Shown here: in pieces, positions 41,128-50,500 of the stretch
How positions within the stretch are numbered: position 1 is the first letter of the stretch
Layout: each line of letters opens with the position of its first letter
Notes under the pieces: model-generated
What the model was told of the DNA's origin: nothing
The model's database searches: none
What the model saw: only the letters and a program-made list of their open reading frames with translations
Assembly (NCBI RefSeq): GCF_900089455.2
Contig: NZ_LT907988.1
Location: forward strand, 1,302,001-1,366,000
Length of the DNA stretch: 64,000 nt
Source: Orrella dioscoreae
Lineage (GTDB): Bacteria > Pseudomonadota > Gammaproteobacteria > Burkholderiales > Burkholderiaceae_B
Reading direction: 5' to 3'
Position numbers and translations under genes: made by a program

Positions 41128-41498
41128 TGCTGGCGCCCGTTTTCAAGACCCTCAACACGCCGGCGGTGCGGGGCCTGGTCGGCACTGAGCCGAGAATTTA
41201 CGGATCGGGCATGGCGCCGCAGGGCACTCCCACGCCGTACATCACCTGGTTCACGGTTGCCGGGCAGCCCTACGACCAGCTGAGCGGGCCGCCAGACGGC
41301 GACAACGACACGGTGCAGGTCGACTGCTGGGCAGGCCCTGACGACGACCAGGAGGCGACCTGTATATCGCTGGCGCGCGCGGTGCGCGATGCCCTGGACG
41401 CGGCCGGTATCGCCAACCGCACCATCGTTCACACCCGCGAGACGGACACCAAGCTGTTTCACATAGGCCTACAGGCCGACTTCATCAGGGGCCGGTAG
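41127..41498 (+). CDS. Tail terminator/completion protein, DUF3168-like
   Basis: The roughly 123-residue protein reads PVFKTLNTPAVRGLVGTEPR IYG, GTPTPYITWFTVAGQPYDQL and VQVDCWAGPDDDQEATCISL, as in DUF3168 proteins that cap the tail tube (lambda gpU role). GTG 41124 or ATG 41127 can start it; the second overlaps the previous stop. Confidence 0.88.
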   Translation: MLAPVFKTLNTPAVRGLVGTEPRIYGSGMAPQGTPTPYITWFTVAGQPYDQLSGPPDGDNDTVQVDCWAGPDDDQEATCISLARAVRDALDAAGIANRTIVHTRETDTKLFHIGLQADFIRGR

Positions 41499-41521
41499 GC
41501 CGTCTGTATTGCAACCCCATC

Positions 41522-41546
41522 TGCCCGCCTTGAGCGGGCATTTTTA
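41522..41546 (+). terminator. Hairpin with T run before the tail tube gene
   Basis: Stem TGCCCGC / GCGGGCA with a 5-nt loop is followed by TTTTTA. It may be a partial terminator separating head and tail genes. Confidence 0.6.
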
Positions 41547-41559
41547 TTGCGAGGTCATC

Positions 41560-42054
41560 ATGACTGCTGGCGTTATCAAAACCCAGGGCACTCACCTGTT
41601 CCTGCTCAACACTTTGGCCACACCTGACCCGGTCATCCTCAAGATGGCCTGCCCGACGGGCATCACCGGCTTGGGCGCGGGCACCAAGTCGCAGATCGAT
41701 GTCACCTGCCTGGACGCCACCGAGGACCAGGAGTTCATCCCGGGGCTGGGTGCGCCGGGTCAGGTGTCGGTCCCCTTCAACTTCATACCGACGGCGGAGT
41801 CGCACCAGGGCATCCTCACGACGCTCAAGGAATCGGGTGCCGTCCTGGAATGGATCGTCGGTTTCTCCGACGGCACCGCGGCACCCACCATCGTCGACGA
41901 TGCCATGGTGTGGCCGACCGCCCGCACGGCTGCTCGCATCCAGGCGTACATCGCCGAGGTGACGATCGATGCCGCCACCAACGACCGTGTCACCGGAACC
42001 CTGACGCTGCAGCGTTCGGGCAAGGTCGACTGGAACTTCAAGCCGGCGGCTTAA
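41560..42054 (+). CDS. Major tail tube protein
   Basis: The 164-residue protein starts at ATG 41560 with GAGG upstream. It has the tube-protein pattern: ACPTGITGLGAGTKSQIDVT CLD, FIPGLGAPGQVSVPFNFIP and AYIAEVTIDAATNDRVTGTL. It polymerises around the tape measure to build the tail tube. The tail assembly chaperone gene follows, as in lambda V-G. Confidence 0.9.
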   Translation: MTAGVIKTQGTHLFLLNTLATPDPVILKMACPTGITGLGAGTKSQIDVTCLDATEDQEFIPGLGAPGQVSVPFNFIPTAESHQGILTTLKESGAVLEWIVGFSDGTAAPTIVDDAMVWPTARTAARIQAYIAEVTIDAATNDRVTGTLTLQRSGKVDWNFKPAA

Positions 42055-42063
42055 GGGGGCAGG

Positions 42064-42396
42064 ATGGATAAGCAACAACTGCCCGACGCGTTGTTCGTCA
42101 ACGACGAGATCGTGGCGCGCGAGGTCGAACTGGGTGACAGCAAGAAGCACACGCTGCACTTCAAGGCGATCAGCCACGTCGAGTTCAACAGGTGGGTCGC
42201 CGCGCTGACGTCCCCTGATGAAGGCGTGCGGGATCGGGCGCACAGCCGTCTGCTGGTCGCCAGCATGGTGACGGCCGACGGCAAGCCGGCGCTCGACATG
42301 GAGCAGGCCAATCGCATCAGGCCCAAGGTGCTGCGCAAGCTGTCGGACGTGATCGCCGACATCAACGATTTCGCGGATCTGCGGGGAAAAGGCTGA
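42064..42396 (+). CDS. Tail assembly chaperone (lambda G-like)
   Basis: The 110-residue protein has the segment DSKKHTLHFKAISHVEFNRW and an acidic C-terminus (LSDVIADINDFADLRGKG). It binds tape measure protein during tail assembly and is not part of the virion. The stop is two codons after the slippery sequence G-GGA-AAA (42384-42390). Confidence 0.88.
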   Translation: MDKQQLPDALFVNDEIVAREVELGDSKKHTLHFKAISHVEFNRWVAALTSPDEGVRDRAHSRLLVASMVTADGKPALDMEQANRIRPKVLRKLSDVIADINDFADLRGKG

Positions 42397-42725
42397 CGGG
42401 CGAGGTCCGCTTCTGGCACATCCTGGCCCTGGGCCTGGGGCGGACCATAGGGGAACTGCAATCGAGCATGACAGAGGTGGAGTTCCGATCCTGGCAGCAG
42501 TTCTACCAGGAGACGCCATTCGACGATATGCACCGCTACCACCGCCCGGCAGCGATGCTGGCGCAGGTGCAGATCGGCGGCGACTACCCGGCACGGCTGG
42601 ATTGGCTGGTAGGCGGCATGGGCCTGCGGCAGGACGAAGACCAAACGCCGTTGCTCTCGGATCAGTTCTCTGAAGCGGACCTCAAGACGTTCGCCGCCCT
42701 TGGAATGAAGCCCTCTCGGGCATAG
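42064..42725 (+). CDS. G-GT tail assembly fusion by programmed -1 frameshift
   Basis: At 42384-42390 the heptamer G-GGA-AAA allows a -1 shift. The new frame continues R-LTGEVRFWHILALGLGRTIG and TEVEFRSWQQFYQETPFDDM, the lambda T-like domain, ending at 42725. The fusion would have about 220 residues. This T frame has no suitable own start for its first 26 residues, which supports frameshifting. Confidence 0.85.
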
Positions 42726-42734
42726 GTACACATC

Positions 42735-45700
42735 ATGGCAACTGCTGGATCAATCGTTGTCGATCTGCTGGCTCGCACCGGCAGCTTCGAGACGGACATG
42801 GACCGTGCTGCGCGGGCGTCTCGCCGTGCCGGTCGCGAGATCGAGCAGAGCGCCGAGCAGGTGGGCTCGTCCTGGACGCGCGCCTCGGCGCTCATGGGGG
42901 CGGCATTCGCAGGGATATCGGTCGGCACGGCGTTGACCGCGTTCGTGCAGAACACGATCAATGCGCAGAACGAGCAGGCGCAACTGGCCGCGGTGCTTGA
43001 GTCGACGGGCCGCGCGGCGTCCATGAGCGCGGACAGCCTGAACGCCATGGCCGATGCCATCGAGTCGGCCAGCACGTTCTCGGCCGGCGAGGTGACCGAG
43101 GCGCAGGTTGCCTTGCTGGCATTTACCGGCATTGCGGGCCAGGAGTTCCCGCGCGCCATGCAGGCAGCTGCCGATATGGCGGCGCGCACCGGCATGACCG
43201 TGCGTGCCGCTGCCGAGACAATCGGGCGGGCGTTGGATATCCCTTCGGAGGGCTTGGCCGCGCTGTCTCGACAGGGATTTCGGTTCACCGACGAGCAGAA
43301 GAAGCTGGCTGAGCGCTTGGAAGCCACCGGCCGCACTGCTGAAGCGCAGGCCATTATCCTCAAGGCCTTGGAGGAAAGCTACGGGGGCGCCGCCGCTGCA
43401 GCACGGGACACGTTGGGCGGATCGCTGGCCGGCTTGCGCAACACGGTATCAGCGCTGCTGACGGATGAGAGTGGCAGTCTCACTGGCTTGCGGTGGGCCA
43501 TCGAGGCTGTGAACGACGCGCTGGGTTCCGATGCGGCAAGGGATGGCTTGAACGCCCTGACGGTCGGGGCTGGTGCCCTGGCCGTGGTGCTGGGAACCAG
43601 GCTGACCGCTGCCGCGCTATCCTCGGCGGGCGCGTTCGCTGTCGCTCAGGTTGAGGCAGCACGCTACCAGGCTACGCTGGCACGCATGGCGGGCGTGAGC
43701 GCGCCGGCGGCCGCCGGGCTGGCGGGCCTCGGTGCTGTCGCTCGCGCGTCCAGCGCAGCTCTTGCGCTGGTCGGCGGGCCGGTGGGAGCCGTCACGCTCG
43801 CGCTGGTGGGTGCCGCGTATGCCTGGAACCAGTATGGTCGAGACGCGCGTGATTCGGCTTCGGCAGGAGCGCGGGCGGTCGCCGACACCAAACGCGGCAT
43901 CGACGAGTTGGTGGCATCGTTCCAGCAGCTTAACCAGTTGCAGCGCGAACAGGTCATCACCATCAAGACGGAGGATCTTGATGCTGCCCTGAAGGAAACT
44001 CGATCGGCCATTGCGGACCTGGGTGATGCTTTCAGCCCTTCGCTGTCCCAGGGTACGCGTGCCGCAGCCCAGTTCCGTTCGGAGTTCTCTGCTGAGGTGC
44101 GGGGAATTGTGCAGGACACGGCGCTGTCGTCCAACGAAATGGCTGCGGCGCTGTCGGGGCTGATAGACACCTACATACAGTCAGGACGCGCAAGCGAGCA
44201 AGGTCGCGTCAAGTTGACCGAACTCGCCCAGAAAATTGTCGAGTCTGCGGGCAACGCATCGCAGTTGTCGCGCGAGATAGAAGTGCTGGTGGAGGCCCAG
44301 CGCGGTCTGGCGGCATCTGCAGAGGCAGCATCTGGCGCGCAGGGTGGCGTGGCCGAATCCATCGTTCGGACCAGCAAGGCTGCGGCCTCTTATCTGGAGA
44401 ACCTGCAAAAGCAGGCGGTCGTCGCAGGCAAGCTGACCGAGTCGGCCAAATTGGACGCCCAGATAGATGCGGGGCTCTTCACGTTCAGCGAAGAGGACCT
44501 GAAGTCCGCGCGTGAGTACGCGAAGACCATCGATACCGCCGACAAGGCGAAAAAGGCGTTGAAGGAGTCCACCTCAAAGGCCAACAACGAGTTGGTCAGC
44601 ATGGTGAAGGCCTTAGAACTCCAGAAGGCCACGCTGGGCATGACGGAGGAAGCGGCGGGCCGGTATCGCATCGAGGTGGCGACTGGGACGGGCGCAGCGC
44701 GCAAGAAAGCCTTGGCCCTGTACGACGAAGTGGCCGCGTACAAGCGCCTGCAAGAGGCGATCCAGCAGACCATCTACGTTCAATCAGTGCAGCGCGAGAT
44801 CGATCTTTACCGCGATGAGCGCAACATCGATGTGGCGGGGGTGGGGCTGTCGGATCGGCAGCGCGAGCTGATGGAGCAGGAGGTGGCTATCCGGCAGCAA
44901 TACGCCGAGCGCCGCCGCAAGTTGGAGGAAGACCAGCAGGTCGAATCCACGCGCCTGGCCAAGACGGCCTACGAAGAGCGCATCGCGGCGCTGAAGTCGG
45001 CCGAGGACCAGCAGGTCGAGATCCTGCTCGCATCCTCGATCCGCAAGCGGGAGGCGGAGTCATCGTGGCAACTCGGGGTGGCCCGTGGGCTGGGCAATTA
45101 TGCCGACAGCGCGATGAATGTGGCCTCGTCTATCGAGGGCGCAGTGACAAACGCGTTTTCCGGCATGGAAGACGCGCTGACCGGGTTCGTGCGCAACGGC
45201 AAGCTGAACTTCAAGGATCTGGCCGACAGCATCATTTCCGACATGGTCCGGATTGCTGTCCAGCAAAGCATCACAGGGCCGCTGGCTGGCGCCTTGGGCA
45301 ACGCCCTGGGCAGCTGGATGGGCAGCAGTTCCACCGTGTCAGGCTCAAGCCTGCAGGGCATCGGGGGAACCGGTGGCGGGCTCCTTGACAACATTCAGTT
45401 CGACAGCGGCGGCTACACCGGTGACGGTGGACGCTATGAGCCGGCGGGCATAGTTCACCGCGGCGAAGGCGTACTGAATCAGGATGAAATCCGCGCTCTG
45501 GGCGGAGAACGGGGCTTCAACGCCTTGCGTCGCGCCATCCGTACCGGACATGCGGCGGGCGGCATCGCGGGTTCGCCTTCGCTGCCGCCGCCGGTGGGCC
45601 GCACGCAGGCTGGCGGGGATTTGCGGGTGGAGGTCATCAACAACGGAACCCCCCAGCAAGTAACTGGTGCTGAGCGCGGTTTCGATGCGAAGGGCGAGAT

Positions 45701-45776
45701 CATACGAATTGTGGTTTCTGATCTGAAGAAAAATGGGCAGACGGCGCAGGCGGTCAAAGGCCTGGTGGGGGCGTGA
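42735..45776 (+). CDS. Tape measure protein
   Basis: The 1013-residue protein sets tail length. It begins ATAGSIVVDLLARTGSFETD and is largely helical, with hydrophobic stretches near 280-370 (LTVGAGALAVVLGTRLTAAA; VGAVTLALVGAAYAWNQYGR) that could insert in the host membrane, and long coiled coils after 560. The C-terminal part has Gly/Ser-rich repeats and GGIAGSPSLPPPVGRTQAGG. It lies directly after the chaperone genes. Confidence 0.95.
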   Translation: MATAGSIVVDLLARTGSFETDMDRAARASRRAGREIEQSAEQVGSSWTRASALMGAAFAGISVGTALTAFVQNTINAQNEQAQLAAVLESTGRAASMSADSLNAMADAIESASTFSAGEVTEAQVALLAFTGIAGQEFPRAMQAAADMAARTGMTVRAAAETIGRALDIPSEGLAALSRQGFRFTDEQKKLAERLEATGRTAEAQAIILKALEESYGGAAAAARDTLGGSLAGLRNTVSALLTDESGSLTGLRWAIEAVNDALGSDAARDGLNALTVGAGALAVVLGTRLTAAALSSAGAFAVAQVEAARYQATLARMAGVSAPAAAGLAGLGAVARASSAALALVGGPVGAVTLALVGAAYAWNQYGRDARDSASAGARAVADTKRGIDELVASFQQLNQLQREQVITIKTEDLDAALKETRSAIADLGDAFSPSLSQGTRAAAQFRSEFSAEVRGIVQDTALSSNEMAAALSGLIDTYIQSGRASEQGRVKLTELAQKIVESAGNASQLSREIEVLVEAQRGLAASAEAASGAQGGVAESIVRTSKAAASYLENLQKQAVVAGKLTESAKLDAQIDAGLFTFSEEDLKSAREYAKTIDTADKAKKALKESTSKANNELVSMVKALELQKATLGMTEEAAGRYRIEVATGTGAARKKALALYDEVAAYKRLQEAIQQTIYVQSVQREIDLYRDERNIDVAGVGLSDRQRELMEQEVAIRQQYAERRRKLEEDQQVESTRLAKTAYEERIAALKSAEDQQVEILLASSIRKREAESSWQLGVARGLGNYADSAMNVASSIEGAVTNAFSGMEDALTGFVRNGKLNFKDLADSIISDMVRIAVQQSITGPLAGALGNALGSWMGSSSTVSGSSLQGIGGTGGGLLDNIQFDSGGYTGDGGRYEPAGIVHRGEGVLNQDEIRALGGERGFNALRRAIRTGHAAGGIAGSPSLPPPVGRTQAGGDLRVEVINNGTPQQVTGAERGFDAKGEIIRIVVSDLKKNGQTAQAVKGLVGA

Positions 45777-46123
45777 TGGCGGACTTTCCCGAGTATGCGT
45801 GCATCCTGCTCCAGGGCTACACCGAGACGCCCGACTACGGCGTGCTGCGCACCGAGATGGACAACGGCATTGCCAAGCAGCGCCCGACCCGCTCGCTGGC
45901 TATCGTGACGCGCGCGGCCACCATTCACGTCGGTGTCCTGGCCAACAAGCTCCTATTCGACGAGTGGGCGCGTACGGCTATCAGCGGGGGCGCGGGCTGG
46001 TTCAATTGGACTGACCCCCTCACGCAGACGGTCAAGCAGACCCGCATTGTCGGGGGGCGCTACGAGTGGTCATCGCCAGGCAAGGTGTGGCGGGCCACGT
46101 GCCAGATCGAGACGGTGGGCTGA
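45776..46123 (+). CDS. Minor tail protein, 115 residues
   Basis: The protein (MADFPEYACILLQGYTETPD YGVLR...) is beta-rich with FNWTDPLTQTVKQTRIVGGR YEWSSPG. It matches in place and size the lambda M-like tail tip proteins. It overlaps the tape measure stop by one base. Confidence 0.82.
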   Translation: MADFPEYACILLQGYTETPDYGVLRTEMDNGIAKQRPTRSLAIVTRAATIHVGVLANKLLFDEWARTAISGGAGWFNWTDPLTQTVKQTRIVGGRYEWSSPGKVWRATCQIETVG

Positions 46124-46124
46124 T

Positions 46125-46601
46125 ATGCCGAGATCCTATTCCCCCAACGCCCGCCGCAACCTTCTGGCGACCAGCGCCGACGAGCCGTTCCTGGTGGCCA
46201 TCGAGATCACGCATCCCGATCTGGCCGTGCCTGCGCGCTTCGTGAACGACAGTCAGAACGTGACCATCACGGGCGCGGAGTTCTTCGCCACGGCCTTCAA
46301 CCTGGTGCTGCCCGACGACCAGCAGGATCAGGTGCCCCAGGCCCGCCTGGAGGTCGACAACATCGGCCGCGAGCTGACGCAGTGGCTGGAGGTCAGCCAG
46401 GGCGGGAAGGGCGCCAAGTGCCGCATCCTGCAGGTGCTGCGCAGCCAGCCGGACGTGATCGAGTTCGACATGACGCTGGATCTGTCCGAGTTGGCCATCA
46501 CCAACGAGGTGGTGAGCGGCGCGCTCGGGTTCAAGAACACGTTGATGCAGTCCGCGGTGACCGTGCGATACGACCCCAGTACCGCGCCCGGGTTGTGGTG
46601 A
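46125..46601 (+). CDS. DUF1833 tail protein (lambda L-like position)
   Basis: The 158-residue protein (MPRSYSPNARRNLLATSADE...) has the DUF1833 blocks PFLVAIEITHPDLAVPARFV, NLVLPDDQQDQVPQARLEVD NIGREL and FKNTLMQSAVTVRYDPSTAP GLW. Such proteins form part of the tail tip in lambda-like siphophages. Confidence 0.88.
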   Translation: MPRSYSPNARRNLLATSADEPFLVAIEITHPDLAVPARFVNDSQNVTITGAEFFATAFNLVLPDDQQDQVPQARLEVDNIGRELTQWLEVSQGGKGAKCRILQVLRSQPDVIEFDMTLDLSELAITNEVVSGALGFKNTLMQSAVTVRYDPSTAPGLW

Positions 46602-46637
46602 TGCATAATCGCCCGGTCAATGGGACAGGAGAGCGGG

Positions 46638-47072
46638 ATGCGAGTTTTCGGTGCATTGCTGGTGGCGGCTGTGCTGGCTGGTTGTGCGACGCCAGCCGAT
46701 AGGCTTGGCGAAAGCGAGTTCGATTGGATGGCGATCGATATCCAGCGCCCTTATCCGGATGTGGTGGCAGAGCTGAAGAATCACGACAGCGTCTGCCATG
46801 GTTTCTTCGAGAGGAAGGAGGCGGTATGGAGCGAGGCGCCTGACAAGCAGTCGTTGCGCATCGATATCCATGTCGGCTCGATACACAAATCCACAGACCC
46901 GGTTTACGGACGGATCGAACTGGCCGCATCGGGTTCAACCGCGGCCAAGGGCCGGATCGGTGTGCAGAGGGTTTTCTCGCGACCGGTATTCGGTGAGCCC
47001 CGAGGCTGGATGGATGCCGCTCGGCGCTTGGAGGGTGACCTTCAAAATGGCTCCCTGAGTAAGTGCAGTTGA
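46638..47072 (+). CDS. Lipoprotein moron inside the tail operon
   Basis: The 144-residue protein has a lipoprotein signal (GALLVAAVLAGC) and a soluble mature domain with two cysteines (HDSVCHGFF and the end SLSKCS). The ATG at 46638 follows CAGGAG. A CATAAT box at 46604-46609 and an own terminator downstream suggest separate expression from the tail genes, typical of morons. Phage lipoproteins of this kind can block receptors against superinfection; that is inference. Confidence 0.75.
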   Translation: MRVFGALLVAAVLAGCATPADRLGESEFDWMAIDIQRPYPDVVAELKNHDSVCHGFFERKEAVWSEAPDKQSLRIDIHVGSIHKSTDPVYGRIELAASGSTAAKGRIGVQRVFSRPVFGEPRGWMDAARRLEGDLQNGSLSKCS

Positions 47073-47088
47073 ATAATCCCATATGAAC

Positions 47089-47113
47089 AAACCGCCCTCG
47101 GGCGGTTTTTTTT
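47089..47113 (+). terminator. Terminator after the moron gene
   Basis: Stem AAACCGCCC / GGGCGGTTT with a TC loop and a run of eight T residues. The following frame can be read through it (MNKPPSGGFF), which should not be taken as the true start of the next gene. Confidence 0.9.
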
Positions 47114-47124
47114 CGTCCATCAGT

Positions 47125-47508
47125 ATGCATTGGTCAGACAGATTCGTAGGCCTTCCCTACGTTCCCAACACCGGAGATTGCGCCGCGTTGGCTGCACGGG
47201 TGTCGAGCGAGGTCTTTGGGATAACGCCCAAGATTCCTGCCTCTCATGCGGTAGGCCTTCGGGCACAGGCGGAGCAGGTGGCGGCACACCAGGACGAGGC
47301 AGCTGAGCGGATATCCGCCCCGCGCGATGGTTGCCCCGTCTTGCTCAAGGGCCGAGGCCAGCTTTGCCACATAGGTGTCATGTGCTGGCTGGCCGGCGAG
47401 TGGTGGGTGCTGCACGCGGACCAATCCGCTGGGTCGGTGTTGCGCCAACGTTTGCGCGACGTGACAAGGCTGCATTTTCAACTCGAAGGGTTCTACGCAT
47501 GGAAGTGA
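47125..47508 (+). CDS. NlpC/P60-type tail assembly protein (lambda K-like)
   Basis: The 127-residue protein has the cysteine peptidase core: Cys19 in NTGDCAALAARV, His82 in GQLCHIGVMCWLA and His97 in WWVLHADQS. It is probably a tail-borne peptidoglycan hydrolase or assembly protease. I start it at ATG 47125, after the terminator. It overlaps the tail tip gene by 10 bases. Confidence 0.85.
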   Translation: MHWSDRFVGLPYVPNTGDCAALAARVSSEVFGITPKIPASHAVGLRAQAEQVAAHQDEAAERISAPRDGCPVLLKGRGQLCHIGVMCWLAGEWWVLHADQSAGSVLRQRLRDVTRLHFQLEGFYAWK

Positions 47509-50500
47509 TTGAAACCCCAGGACCCGCCCTCGTCAGCCTGCCCAACCCTGTAAGCCATGAGGGGAAGGATCTGGCTTATGCGGCCTTCTTGCCTGGTGAA
47601 ACCCTGGGCGCCTACGTGCAGCGCACTGGGGTGACGATTGCCCAAGGCCCGGTCGATGTCTGGCAGAACGGCAGGCCCGTGCCTGAGGCGCTGTGGCAGC
47701 GCCTGATTCCCCGCACCGGCGACCTGATCGTCGTACGCGCATATCAGCCGCAGGGCGGTGGGGGCGGGAAGATTCTGCGCACGGTAGCCATGCTTGCGGT
47801 AGTGGTCGCGGCGGCTTGGGCGGGCGCTGCCTATGGCATGGCGGCAGGGTCATTCTTCGGCACTTCCACCGCAGTTGGTGGCGCGCTCGTGTCCGCGGGC
47901 GTGGCCCTTGGCGGATCCATCATCATCAGCGCACTGCTTCCCCCGCCGCGCCCGACGTTCGGCCAACTCGGCACCAACAAGTTCGAGACGAGCCCGACCT
48001 ACGCCATCAGCGGCGGCCGCAACCGCGCGCGCCAGTGGGAGCCGATGGCGATCATCTTCGGTCGTCATCGCGTCGTGCCCGACCTGGGCGCGGCACCGTA
48101 CACCCAGCAGGAGGGCGACGACTCGTACCTGACGCAGTTGTTCCATTTCGGGCTGCAGGGCACTGGCGTGGCGATCTCCGACATCCGCATCGGGGACACG
48201 CCGATCACGTCATACCAGGGCGTCCAGACGCAGGTATCCGGTCCTGATGGGCGTCTGGGCATGGTCCTGGGCAACGTGGACACGATCCAGGGCGCCACGC
48301 TGGTGGCATACCAGTCGTTCACCCGCACGACGCCCACCGACGTGACCTACATCACTGTGGAGTTGGCGGCGCGGCTGTTCGTTATCGCTGATGACGGGGG
48401 CGTGGGCTCGCGCACGGTGGATGTGATGATCGAGTACCGCCCCGCTGGCAGCACGGGGGATTACACAGTGCTGGGGGGCGTGAACGCCGTCTATGCGACT
48501 CACTATTGGGCCGCCGAGCGCGATGGCGTGCAGATGCTCTACGGCAGCACCAATCCTGCTGAACATTGGGACGGCCAGGAAACCCTGGTGCGGGACCCAT
48601 ACACCCGGGAGTCGGTGTACGCGGTCTGGCGCTGGCGCCCGCACCCGTACCGCCTGGGACAGCCGTGGCAAGGGGTCGCTCCTGACCCATTGGTGACGCC
48701 CGGAATCAGCGGTTATTTGCTGACCGGGGCACGTCAGGAGCCGACCCGGCGCGCCATCGGGTGGAATGTTTCCCAGGGGCAGTACGAGGTGCGGGTGACC
48801 AAGATGACCCCGGACATCAACAGCTCGCGCGAGTCCAACGAGACTGCCGTGCAGCAGATCCTGGCGTACCAGGTCGACCAGGCGGACTACACCGGCCAAA
48901 CGCGTTTAGCGGTCCGCATCCGGGCATCGGGCCAGCTGAACGGGCAGATCGACGAACTCAACGCCATGGCAGCGGCGTCCGCACACGTCTGGAATGGCTC
49001 GGCCTGGGTGTTCCAGCACACGCGCAATCCGGCGTGGTGGTTCCGCTGGTTCGCCATTGGCCAGCGCAATGCTGCCGGGCAGCGCATCTATGGCGGGGGG
49101 CTGGGTGCTGGCGAGGTCGACACGGATTCCATCATTGCGTGGGCGGCGTGGTGCGACCAGAAGGGGCTGACGTTCGACTGGGTGCTGGACCGCAAAATGG
49201 CCGCAGCGGAGGTGCTGCAGATCATCGCGCGCGCCGGCCGCGCATCGCCGACCTGGCAGTCGGGGCGCCTGGGGGTGATCTGGGACGCAGCGGACCTGCC
49301 GGTGACGGCGATGTTTGGCCCTTTCAATATCCGGGCGGGCACGTTCGAGGTCGGTTACGTCAACGACGGCACGGTGGACGAGATCGTTATCAACTTCGCA
49401 AACGCTGCCCGCAATTACCAAATGGACGAGGTGCGCGCGCGCGTGCCCGGTGCGGCTGCGACGAACAACCCGCTGCAGCTGGACCTGGAGGGCTGCACCA
49501 GTGCGGACATGGCGGGGCGGGAGGCCAACCTGCTGGCCGCTTCGCAGCTGTGGCACCGCCGCCGCGTGACGTGGGAAACGGATATCGAGGGCTACGTTGC
49601 CACGCGCGGCGACGTGGTGTCGTTCTCGCACGACCTGACGGTGTGGGGCTACTCGGGCCGCCTCATGCCCGGCAGCCGAGGCGCCGAGGATGGGCAATTG
49701 CCGCTCATGGTGCTGGATGGCATGGTGCCCACGGCAGGCACAGGTACGGTGTTGCTGCGCGGTCCCGAGGGCCAGATGCGCACGGTGTCCGTCACGTCGG
49801 CGTCTGGCGAGGTTGATCAGCTCACCGTCGTCACATCGCTGGACGGTTTTCCGATGCCGGGGGATACGGGCTACGAGGATGCACAGCCGCTGGATTGGGC
49901 TTGGCAGTTCGACCCGATGGCCACACCTGGCCGGCGGTTCAAAATCGTCAGTGTCGAGCCAGTTAACGAGGGTGTGCGGTTCCAGGCTATCGACGACGAT
50001 CCGCAGTATTACGCCAGCGAGACGAACCCCTACCAGTACACCCCGCCGCGTGATGGCGCCGGGCTGTCGGGTGTTGTGTTCTCGCTGTCCGCGTCCGAGG
50101 CGATCATGAGCGTGCCCGCCGATCAGGTGCGGGTGACGTTCGGCTGGGTGTTGTCGCGTGAGATGCCGGTGCGTGTGGCGGTGTCCGTGAACGGGCGGGC
50201 CTCACCGGTGCAGGTGGTGGACGGACGCAGTCTGGACGTCACGGCGCGTACTGGCGACGTGGTGCAGATCACAGTAACGCCCGCGGGCAGCACAGGCGCC
50301 GGCGCGCCGCGGTCACTGACCTATACCGTCCAGGGGCTCGCAGCGCCCCTGCCACCCGTCATCGGCCTGACCAGCGTCTTTCGTGACGGGCTGACGGTGT
50401 TGGTGTGGCGCTCCGTGGTTGACGGGCGGCAACCGATGTATGAGGTGCGGCTGGGCGATACCTGGGCCAACGGCGCCACGGTGGCGATCACGCCCGCGCT

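Noticed and set aside
47083-47124. Extension of the K-like gene to an ATG at 47083
   Set aside because: The added residues (MNKPPSGGFF) are just the translated terminator hairpin of the preceding gene.
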